The position numbers were made by a program, and so were the translations under genes. The notes beneath the pieces are model-generated. The model ran no database searches and was not told where the DNA came from. It saw nothing but the letters and a program-made list of their open reading frames with translations. Of a stretch of DNA of 64,000 bases, positions 22,364-32,971 are shown one piece after another; the stretch's first letter is position 1, and every line of letters begins with the position of its first letter. Source of the stretch: Paramacrobiotus metropolitanus (lineage: Eukaryota; Tardigrada; Eutardigrada; Parachela; Macrobiotidae); assembly GCF_019649055.1 (NCBI RefSeq), contig NW_026570222.1, positions 2,480,001 through 2,544,000 of the forward strand, written 5' to 3'.

Positions 22364-24707
22364 TCATATTCCATCCGTCAATTTTCGCTTCAACAGCTCA
22401 AAAAATAATTCTTTTTCCTTCCTCTCGATTTCCCATTTTTGTTGTTCCAAAGCCATCTTGGTTTCCTGCATGCGCAGCTCTTGTCTTCTTAATTCCATCT
22501 CCTGCTTTTGCATTTCTCGATCTTCCAGCCTTTCTTTACGCCTTGCCTCCAGCTCCTCCCTCCTCAACTTTCGCTCCTCTGCTTTGTCCTGCCTTTCCGC
22601 CGCGAGATGCGATCGAAACACAGTGATCAGCGTCTCCGGATTAATATCTGTCGGTGGCGAGCCGTTTTCATCGAGATGCGGTGATGAACGGGGAAGAAAA
22701 GGTCGAAAGATGCGCTTCGGGCCGGGATGATCAACAACGTCGGTCCCCGATGCAACTGCCGCGCCACCCACTTGACCAGGCAAAATGTCCAGTTGACCGA
22801 TCTTACGTTTCCTGTCGCGTGGTATGGTAGCCAGAATTCGAGGAGGGTGCGCATTTACGTTGAGGTTCTTCTTTGGTCGTTGATATGAGATCTCGAAAGG
22901 TTGCTCTGGCACGCCCTTGAAAAAATACTGCAGAGCGGCCAGTCCAAGTTGTGGACAGATGACGATTACCCGGGTGAAGTTGAGATTACTGCCGTTCTTA
23001 TCAATCCGGCGGACAAATTCGTAGCAGTCGGAACCGGAGTCCGAGCCACCTTTAACTTCCTGTAACAACCAAAGCGAAACTAAATACCAGATTATGAATT
23101 CATGCTAAAAACACTGCCAAATTAAACTCTCTGTCCACACCCACTTTATAACTACATACATGAAACCGGGTTTGACTGCCATTTACGGACCTTCGTGCAA
23201 AATCTGAAAATATTTCGGTTTTGTGGCCTCACCGCGAGGGCATTTCTCCGCGAAACTGACCAGTGAAAGAGGTACTCCTTACGACCTCAACTAACAGTTG
23301 TTTCAAAATCATTTGATGAGTCACTCAATGAATCATCCATTCATTCCTTTTTTATTCCTAAACCGCTAAAAGGAAGACACCGAAATTGCTCTCGGAGCAG
23401 GGAGCAATATTTGAGCAGAATCCATCATTGACTACAGCGAATGTTGACTCATTACACTCATTTAAATAAAATCCCTCGAGATCTTCTGAAGCAATACCCT
23501 AGGGTAGTAAACCCGGCAGAGATGTCTCATCGGCAGTGCAGTGCAACATCACCATCGTCGACAAACAAAATGCAGACAAAAGGTGCTGCAAAACGGTGCA
23601 TGACTCACTGAATAACGGAAAAATGGCCAACACTGACTAATGCGCTTACTCATCTAATCCTTCGAAAACGGAGTAGAGAAATGGTAACACGCATCGTCAG
23701 CGCCGCAATCCCTGGATCTCACCACTACAAGTTGCAAAACTACCGGTAGATCGATAAGATGACCCACTCATGCAGGAGGCACACATTTGAGTTTTCGACA
23801 GAAAAACTCGCAGCAAAACAAAAGTGCATTCGAACAAGGCGATTCTTACTGTTTCGTGCCTTTTTGCATGAACATTTAGCCCGAACCTTATGTTCACAGA
23901 GTAAAACAGCTCACTAACTGAACCGCAACAGAAAACTATCGCAATCTGCAGAGTACCTTACGTGCATTTGACGTGAATACATGCAAATAGCTGCCCTACC
24001 TTAGGCTCTTCCGTGGCGCTGTCCCATGTGAAGTAGTTCGTCACTTTTCCGCAATTCTGAATCCACGCACCCAGTCCATCCTTGAGAATCGCCGAATCCG
24101 AATCCAAAGCCCGCAGGTTCACCACAAACAAGCTGTTGACCATAATCTTCTGCGGGACGGTGTTACTGATCCAGGGCATTCTGCCATCCGCGGCTTCAAA
24201 CAGCAAAGCAGCAAACATTTTCGGTTGAATAAATCGATTAATGCCCACTGATACGGCCACATAACCTTCCACTTCTTCTCCTGCGCCATTTTCCAACAAA
24301 CTGAAACAATTTGCATCATGCTACGCGAACGTGAATTCTTGAGTGCGCATCGCGTACTGAAATATTTGTTTCGTGTTTTGCAATCCAGCTATTCAATTTC
24401 GATAGTCTATTTCGCGAGAAAATCTATTACAAGATCGCAATTAATAATGACAACTTATTCTCAAATAGAAACAGAAATGTAAGGTCATCCAGAATGGGCA
24501 TGAGCAGCACAAATGCAATCGGCGAAAACTCGCCTTAGTATGGGGCCCAGAGATCCGAGCTGGTTCTTACCCTTCATATGCACTCTGCATGGGGATAACC
24601 TGCTGGTCTTTGGAAACGTCCAGTTCCACTTCCTCGCTCTCGACGCCTTGCTCGGATAAAGCTTCTTCACTATGATCTGCAGCATCAACACTTTCCATCA
24701 TGTTCAT
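22364..24707 (-). CDS. Coiled-coil protein, paralogue 2 of a local family
   Basis: Three exons join in phase: 24707-24571, 24300-24000 and 23059-22364. They give 377 residues. The layout follows the 19821-17675 gene: an acidic start, a conserved domain with DGLGAWIQNCGKVTNYF, a block VIVICPQLGLAALQYFF, a linker with PRDRKRKIG, and a charged coil from RQDKAEERKLRR to LFFELLKRKLTDG. The first two introns sit at the same places and phases as in paralogue 1. The third intron of paralogue 1 is absent. Together they are a duplicated pair on the same strand with TSNAX between them on the other strand. Function is unknown. Confidence 0.7.
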
Positions 24708-25806
24708 TTCGAGACAATAAAAAGGAGACTGATCGAATAAAAAGGCACCGCGGACTGACACCTAGTATATGGACAACTTATGCGTGTTTAGATACGATGG
24801 AATGAGTTTGGGAACCAGAAGCTGATTCATCGTTCACATACAGCGTGGCCATCAATGTGGTTACATGTTTCGTAGCTCGACTTTACGTATTGCCTGTTCG
24901 CTGAAGTACATCATTTACACTCCACAGACAGGGAAATTATACAAGGCAATCAGAATTTCTTGTCCTGCCGAGCAAGTACGGCAACCACCTCCCACAGGCG
25001 GGTTGTGTTGCTTCATAGCGTGTACGAAGTTACCGTACAGACTCACCAGCACGGATCTCATTAGCCACCGCCTACCGGATGTCCACTACCCTGGACGACA
25101 TGCATGCATTCCCTGGCCAACACGGCCCTAGAGTGAGTAAACGCAATACTATGGCCGTACACAACTAACAACAGCACCTACGACTTACGAGTAGATCGAA
25201 ATTTAATGTTTTTATGCACAAACAGCGCATACAAACCATGATTCACGAATTCAGAGATAAAAGAATGCATGCACTTTTGCGCAGGCGGAAGACGGAGCTC
25301 TCAGGAGTGCTCGTAGCGCGAGCCTACAGGAGCGGCGCCGTACAGAAAACGAAACAGCGATCACCATCAAAACAGCGAAGCGGTGATTTCTGGTACAATA
25401 GTACTCACTGTAACACAAAAATTTAGCAAAAAAATGACCAAAATTTCACTTCGAAAATTAGTATCTACGATTTCACCAAGATTACGTTGCGGTGGAGCTC
25501 TTGCTTTCGCAATAATTGTTTATAGTGCTCTACTGTAATCTGGTTCACTTCACAAAATTAATGTAGTGCCACTGTGCACTGTGCAGCACTGCAGTACATA
25601 ATTATTTATATCATTTTCAGCATTATGGCAGCTGTCTGCATACTGCATAGGGATGCACTTGTACTGGCGGTACTGCTGTACGAAAACTATAACTGCAATC
25701 GTGTGCATTTGCTAGATTTCCGTTTTTACGAAGCGTTCAACTCAAGTTATGAAAAGAATAATTAGAAAGATGTGTTTAGTTATTTGAGTATTTTTCTTCA
25801 TATTAT
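24708..25806. other. Shared upstream region between divergent genes
   Basis: About 1.1 kb between the coiled-coil gene (-) and IQCK (+). Only short, unremarkable ORFs are seen. Confidence 0.4.
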
Positions 25807-27394
25807 ATGCGTGAAGAGATGGATACAGACAAAGCAAGATATTTCACACAAGCCGATTCCGAGATGGAGTCCGAAAGTCGTATTCGAAGAGATTTCGAGG
25901 CTTATTCAAAGCCACGAGAGCCTACGGCATTTCAAAAGGCCTTCGGAATCGATCCATATAGTCATCTCATGCATAAATTTTCTCAGCCCATCTGGGAAGC
26001 CGAGCTGAATCAAAAAGATATGGAAAAGCGTCAAAAAAGGTTCTCAAGAGAAGGACCAGCTCATCTTGCAGCTATGACCTTTGAGGATGCAGAGAAAACC
26101 GAGGCATCAATGTGGAACTACCAGACGTGCCCAGCAGAACATTTTCTGGATGCTTACTTGACGAACAGTGTAATCTCTGCTGTTGACTACTGTCTAGGCG
26201 AGGCTGAAAAGCAAAATATAATCGAAGACCATGTATGTACCCTGGTATATTATTATATACCGTATGTCTCAATAAGGGATCCCTTGATGCACTGCAAGAT
26301 TGCAACTACCTCTATAATTTACAGCGTGCCTTCAAGTTGTTCTGTCCTTTAGACTTCATTGCTGAACATCTATGGATGTAAGTGTTCTACCTTGACTGAT
26401 TGTTTGGACTTGTATACTTTAAAACGTATCTTTATTAACAAAATTACTGCATTTCCTGTGATTGTAGGAATAATACAGAACACCTTGAGCGGCGCAGCCT
26501 GGAAGTTAAACAACAGTTCAGTATTCCTTTATTCAAAAATTACTTCTCGAAGAGGTAATCTTTTCAAAAAATATTTCCGCATATGGCATATTTCGTCTAA
26601 CGGTGCTTTTCAGTCCGCGAATACAACCACCGCTCAGCTTGCGATTAACCATTGATGAAGCAGCTAAAATTATCCAAAAGCGGTGGAAAGGAACACTGGT
26701 AATATGTCATTTTATCTGCATAAACAATGTCGAATTTAGTTACAGTACATGCCCAAATAGTTAATCACTATTTTGCCGACAGACCCGCCGACGCCCAGAA
26801 ATTCGCGCTCTACGCCGCCACATGGCAGCCGCAAAGGTTCAGTACGGCGATCCACATAAACTGGTCACTGAACTCTGGGACAAAGAGTTTCAGCGCGCAG
26901 AGAACCTTAAACATCCCGAAACACCATGTCCGTGCCCAAAGAAGTATCCTCCTCCGCCCACACCACCTAAACTACCGCCATATTTGCAACAAATGAAAGC
27001 GCACATTGAAAGAAAAATCCTCGAGGCATCGCAGAAGCACGAGAATGTGTTGGAATCATCAATCGCACGGAACAGTGACATCTCTTCCGAAAGTGATGAC
27101 GCCTGCGAGCCACTTCCGGTCATCAACGGGAAACCAGCTGATCCAGTCCAAAGCGGTGACAAAGCCGGCTCTTTCAGTGCAGACGGTGCGCTTCCGAACG
27201 ATGCGTTCAGAAAATCGCAAGCCTCGGAGGGTGGATCAGAAAGTTTAGCCCAAAATCCAGCATCAACTACCAATAGCCAAACGAAGAAGCATCATAGTTT
27301 AACACATCCAGATCCAAAAGACAGCAAGGAAGAACCACCTACGTTGGATGGTGCCAAGAAAAAGCAAGGAAAAGGTGTCAAGCCAAACAAATAA
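25807..27394 (+). CDS. IQCK: IQ domain-containing protein K-like
   Basis: Five exons join in phase: 25807-26232, 26277-26377, 26468-26554, 26614-26698 and 26783-27394. They give 436 residues. Exons 2-4 follow IQCK order: CPLDFIAEHLW (the CDFLTEWLYN box), FSIPLFKNYF, a PPL segment, then an IQ motif, DEAAKIIQKRWKGTL, continued in exon 5 by RRRPEIRALR. IQ motifs bind calmodulin, and IQCK is linked to cilia and spermatogenesis. The C-terminal 150 residues are Pro- then Ser/Lys-rich and longer than in vertebrates. The intron at 26233-26276 is only 44 nt. If it is not real, exon 2 starts at 26325, also in phase. An AATAAA overlaps the stop codon. Confidence 0.75.
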
Positions 27395-28444
27395 AATTCT
27401 GGATGATACAAACACTACAAGCCTGCAACCGACTGTAGCTTTTTTGTAATAATTGAGCTGACTGCAAGTTTTTTGTACTTATTGAATTATTTTTCTATAG
27501 TATTGCAACGGCAACTTCTAAGCTGCCACTAGTGGAGTGGGTTAATTCACCCGTACCACGATAAAACGAGGTTTGATGGTTCGTCGGTGACCGTCGGTGA
27601 TGTTGCGAGTTAGCGAATTACCCAAAAATCAGTTATGCAATTGCGAACAGGTTAACCGATACCGGCGCGATTGTCAAAGTGCACAAACATTTTTAATCAG
27701 CTGAAAAGTCATTGGTGAAGAGCAAGGGCAAGGGCAAGAGCAAGAATGATTTCAGAACATTCAGACAATCTCAGAAGTCTAGAAAATCCACGTTAGAACT
27801 GGTCATCTCGTACAAGTACACATTGAGATGTTTTCGGTTGAACTAGCACCAATAAGATGTACATCTTCACTACAGATCTCATTTGTACGGCTACAGTATG
27901 TATTTAGGTTCTTCAGTAGTATTTAGGCCGAGATACAATATGAATTCCGCACTCAAACAAAAATTATTTCGATAATTTTATTCAGGCGTACAAAACGTGC
28001 AGAAAAAAAACTTGAGAACGGAAAAGAAAACTACCACCTCGTACCCACAGTTCCGCTTAACAGTTAAAGCAAGTAAGAACCAACAAATGTAGTCCGCAGA
28101 AATACCTGGCTTGCAGCATCGAATTCAAGAGGTGAAAGACAAGCTAGATTACACAAACAACCTGCATGTCCACTAGTTGCAGCCTCGCACAGTCTCTTCA
28201 AGAGCGCATGAACGACCTGGAAAACGATGATTTCCACAAAAAGAACAACAATGGAACCACTGAAGACAATAACGGCAGCAAAATGGCAATACACATATTC
28301 TAAAATTTTTCTTTCCGGGGATCACTGCACTGGACACCAAGTAACCTACAAAACAACAACACTGTATTCGACAATTCGACATATTCCACAAAGAAGTAGG
28401 GCTGTATGGCTTGTATGAGCGGAAGCATAATGAACCACAAAAGC
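27395..28444. other. Convergent intergenic region
   Basis: Lies between IQCK and AK2. It holds a short CAAGGG/CAAGAG tract near 27722 and no supported gene. Confidence 0.4.
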
Positions 28445-30158
28445 TTAACCTAAATTACTTATCATAACGTATTCACATTTCACACTAACAGTAATAGATA
28501 ACGCCATTATCACCTTATCTTTCGATTTCACAGTTGTAACAATATTTTCGATGTCCGTTTCTACGGCATCAGGAGGCTTGGATGCATCGATGCGGTGATG
28601 CAGATAACGCTTTTGATAATAATTTATTAAAGGTGCCGTCTGATCGTGGTAGGCTGTTAAACGCTTGTTCAGCGTCTGGACATTGTCATCTGATCTTCGT
28701 TCCAGCGGTTCACCGGTTACCTAAAAAACAGCGCTAGAAATTGTATACTTAATATGGCAATACTGCGAGGCAGGTTGCAAAAAAAATGCTAAATCCCATT
28801 TTACATTTCTGTATCTGAGATCTATGTCCAGAACTTCTTACGCAAAAGAATGGTAATCAACAAGAGCAGGAAAAGTGCTCCGAAAGACAAACTCACATCA
28901 TCCACGCCCGGTATGCGAGGTGGATTGAAGATCTCGTGATACGTGCGTCCACTTGTACGATGTATCCAGCGTCCTGTGATTCTTTTTACCAGTAGCTGAT
29001 CCTCGATATCAAATTCTATCACCGTGTCCAGCTGCCGCTTCCGTTCAGCCAATAAAGCATCCAACTACCCAACAAACAGCCGTCAATCTTTTTAAGCAGA
29101 GTTAATTTCACCTTCATCCGTCGAACAGCCGCTCGAGTTGGAGCGAATATGTTCTAAAGATTACGCTTCCTAATGAAGTTCTAGAGAATATATCCTCGTA
29201 CTGTATTCCCTGCTGCACATGTATATTTTTTATAGTGCTACTAGTATGCGTACTGCTCAAATGTCGACATATAAAGTGCGACGTAACAGCTAACCTTCTG
29301 AGCTTGACCGAGTGTGCGAGGAAATCCATCTAGGAGAAACCCTTGACGACAGTCCGGCGTATCCAGTTTTCGGTCGATGAGATGCACAACAACGTCGTCA
29401 CTGACCAGTTTCCCTTCATCCATAACCTTCTTAGCGGATAATCCCATTTCTGACCCAGAATCAATCTCTGCCCGCAGCAGGTCTCCTGCAATCAGTGACG
29501 ATCTTATAATAATCAGCCGAGCACCTTTCCGAGAACAGAATCCATTTTAATGGAACTTATGAACGCACTACTACTACTACAGTAAGTAAAAGTTATTACA
29601 TTAAGCATTAAGAAACTTGAAAATAGCATTAAAATCTGAGTATGCGTTTTATGTTAAAAAATTTGCATTACCAACATGAAACATGGCCCAGAAAAGATAA
29701 ATTAATTAATAAACCATTTTTTATATCTTTACGACAGTATCGGTGGAACTATCTGAACGGCTCAACTGTTCAAGGCTCCGAGCAAAAAAATGCAAAGTGC
29801 AATTGTTCAATGTTCTGTCAACAGAAAATCCGACGAAGTATAATGCACTAATAATCTGTTCTCACCTGTTGCTAAATGACAAATTCCATACCGTTCTGCC
29901 AATCGGGGTGCCTAAAACGAAAGCGTCACAATTGTACTGGGATTTCTGACAGCTTGCCGTTTGCAGTTAATGTAGTAATAAAGCAAGACGAAAACCCACT
30001 TGAGTTCCTTTGCCAGAACCCGGAGGACCCACGAGAATGGCATTAATGCCTCGCTTTTCCGCTGGTGGCTTCTCAACAACAGTTGGCGCATGAGCGGATT
30101 TTACACCGACATCGGGATTGCGAGCTTTCGGATCGGAACCAATTTGACGAAGAGCCAT
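28445..30158 (-). CDS. AK2: Adenylate kinase 2 (mitochondrial intermembrane type)
   Basis: Five exons join in phase: 30158-30000, 29911-29866, 29485-29295, 29064-28897 and 28720-28445. They give 279 residues. The enzyme interconverts ATP plus AMP and two ADP. Visible motifs are the P-loop [10 protein letters not shown] (44-53), [20 protein letters not shown], the AMP-site [30 protein letters not shown] and the LID with [12 protein letters not shown], then [14 protein letters not shown]. The long LID marks the AK2 class. An extra 35 or so residues precede the P-loop. The last 25 residues differ from relatives. A donor at AAG|GTGATA near 28510 may instead lead to a different last exon. Confidence 0.9.
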
Positions 30159-31323
30159 GATGAATCAAGATGAACGAAGAACCGCGCAAATTAATACTGC
30201 ATTATAATCTGCAGGAACACTCTCATGCAATCACGCACACGTGTATGAACAAGATCAGGCTGATAAGATCATCCACCGATAACGGATATTTTTGCTGCCG
30301 GTCAGCAGAAATCACTGATTTCGTCACCGACCAACGAAGACCCTTCGTGCAGGCACCCGCGGTGCATTCCCTCTCCAGCAGACCAAGGACATTAAAGTCT
30401 TGGTGGTCAAGCCTGCAAAAGAAGGGATTTATCACCGACGGTCAAGATTGTATTCAAAGAACGTTAATATCACGCTGTTCAGGTCGCAGCTTTCTGTTGC
30501 AACATCATAAAGTTAGCCGGGAAAATTAATCAGAAAAATGAAAAACTAAAATATTTTACTTTTGGCAATATGGAACGTGGCCAAGCCTTGCGGTGGAAAG
30601 CATTGTGCTGATTGGCCCAATATAGCATACAAAATGCTATGAACCGGTGTCTGAGTCACTTCCGGTGGCTCCAACCGCACCGTGACGTTGCTTCGGACAA
30701 TACAAAATATTGAGAAATCCCGTTTTCACTTCCCTCACCGGTTTTCAAATTTCACAGCCCCTTCATACACAGCGTTTTACTAAAAGCGATTATGCAATTT
30801 GGTAACTTCCTAAGTACGCCTTTCGTTTATTTCCGGTGGTGCCATCGAAATATTTACATTTGCTAGATGCAGTTTTTAGGGGGAAAAATGTTCAAAATGC
30901 TTGGTCATCTATTTTCTGGAATGGACTAGAAAGTGACGCTCGCTGCATTTTACCACATTCGAGCAATTCCCTTTACGGTCTCTACCGTATTTTACATACT
31001 TTTAACAAAGTACATGACCTTGAGGACAGCCTAATGTAAGCTATTGAATCAAAATTAGTTTACCAAATGTTTCAGTTTTTAACCGCGTTGCCGCTGCAGG
31101 TTTTAAGGTTATTAACGCTAAGAAATTAAACACTACTATACGTAGTACATCAGGTATTCCTAACGCATCACATGTATTGCACTTGTGTCAGGGAAATAAA
31201 ATCAGCTGGGAAATGGAATACATCAAAAATTAATAAAAGTGGTCTTTATCCAAGAGTACATAATTTCTGTTGGTAAATCATTGGTAGAGATTCTGGCCGT
31301 GACAATCGCATTACAGAAACAAA
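30159..31323. other. Intergenic region
   Basis: ORFs at 30170-30529 and 30836-31039 show no family resemblance or splice partners. No gene is supported. Confidence 0.4.
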
Positions 31324-31936
31324 TTAAATTCCTTTGGGGCACGGCACTTCGCTCCAGGTGATATCGATGCGGCCTTCGTCAGTGGATGCCAGCTTCTTGA
31401 ATGCCGCTGCAGACAACACCAGTTTGCCCTTCTTGCCCAGGGAACGGTCAACGATTTTCACCGTAACGCTAGTCTTGAATTTGGTGGCTTTCACCAGAAC
31501 ACACTTCTTGCACCAGGGGCTATCGCGAGCACGACTGAATTGACCGAACTGCTCCTGGTTAATATTGGCCACCATCTGTCCTTCCCGTGCATTTATTTCG
31601 CAGGCGCCCATTCCGGGAGTTGTGTAGGTGGCTTCACCTTTGAACTGCTCGGCAGCGTTCACGACATCTGGAAGAAAAGCTGGCCAATTAAACCGTCACG
31701 GGCTCAGCAAAACAGAAATCAAGTTTTTATAAATCATGCATATGCTGCATAAACTATGGTCAATGCTGTATAACCACAATCTAATGCAGATGCACATGGA
31801 GAATAAAAGTATGAATGCAGTTATAGCCGTCATGCGTGTAATGTAAAAACAGCTAGCATAGATTAAAGCTTTTCTTACCGCAAGTGAATGCATAAACCAC
31901 CAGTGCGACTACGATTGCCGCGATTTTCGAATCCAT
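31324..31936 (-). CDS. Secreted RlpA/barwin-like double-psi beta-barrel protein
   Basis: Two exons, 31936-31879 (donor G|GTAAGA) and 31667-31324 (CTTCCAG acceptor), join in phase to give 133 residues. Residues 1-19 are a signal peptide (KIAAIVVALVVYAFTCG). The rest is one small domain: GEATYTTPGMGACEI, MVANINQEQFGQF, CKKCVLVKAT, VTVKIVDRSLGKKGKLVLS and GRIDITW. This order matches the papain-inhibitor/RlpA-like double-psi beta-barrel proteins known from Streptomyces and fungi, and also expansin-like proteins. It is secreted and may act on proteases or polysaccharides. The usual catalytic Asp of expansins is not clear, so the role is open. A TATA-like box lies about 100 bases upstream. Confidence 0.78.
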
Positions 31937-32971
31937 TGTGAGTTATCGAAAAGGTCAAAATAAAAAACCTAAAACTGTAGCTGCCGTCGCGATTTTCAGT
32001 TCGACACTCCGCTGCAAAGGCAAGAATCCTCGCCCTTATATTCTTGTATTTGTTAGCTACCTTGTCATTTACGGTGTACAGCACATTAAATTGTAAGTAC
32101 AATACGGTGCCTGTTATTCGTCTATTTTACCGAAAGATCTTGTTCAACCGGTATAGACCTTATGTAAAGTCTGGTACGAGCCCGTCTACTTCAAAGTGCA
32201 TCCTCTGGTCATAATTATTGCGAGGTTCCTAATTGCCACCACCCTGAATTTGACCGGCTATATATAGCTATTAATCATGGACCCTACTCGTACTTGTTAG
32301 CATGCGCCGACATGGAAATTGCTGTCTAGTTTCTCCTGAAGTGCTTCAAAGGCGTGGCATGCATTGAGGAACAGCACTGAATATTGCTGTGTTTTGTAGA
32401 ACATATTAAGTATACCATAATTGCACATTAATTTTCTTGTTTGAGCCCTGGAGAGATGCAGCGTTGCCAAAATTTTTATGTACTTACTGATCGTTGTCCT
32501 TGTTACGTAAACGCGCACAGCTGATATGTCAGTTTTTCTTAACTATAGTTACAGTAATTTAATACTGCACAACGACGTAAACAGCAGCTGTACAGTAAAT
32601 TTATTCTTTATATTATATATTCTGAAGTCATAGACCACCGCGTGAATACAAGTACAGCACAAACAGGTATACAAATACAGCAAAAACGCGGTTGTGGCTT
32701 TGTAACATCTCCCTGGTCATCCAAAAGCTACCATGACTTCCCTAGAACCTTAAAAGTAAAAACGTGCAAAAATAGTTGGACACACAATGTCTATCATGTA
32801 CAAAACTAAAATTTCATAATTTTAATAGCTTGCATTTGCTTATAATAATATCACCCCAGCATGCAAGCGATTTGCAAGAACCGCCGCAAATGTAATTAAT
32901 TAATCGAGGTTCCAGCTTCGAAGATGTTAATGAAGCTGGATACCTCAGCCATGGTTTACGATATATAATTA
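31937..32971. other. Intergenic region
   Basis: About 1 kb between the RlpA-like gene and the end of the next minus-strand gene. Apart from the TATA-like box there is nothing clear. Confidence 0.4.
32034..32041 (-). promoter_or_regulatory. TATA-like box of the RlpA-like gene
   Basis: ATATAAGG on the minus strand, about 100 bases before the start codon at 31936. Confidence 0.35.

Noticed and set aside
30170-30529. Plus-strand ORF of 119 codons upstream of AK2
   Set aside because: No family resemblance, no splice partner and mixed composition. It probably arose by chance.
32250-32275. Palindromic TATATATAG stretch as a promoter
   Set aside because: No gene start lies at a fitting distance on either strand.
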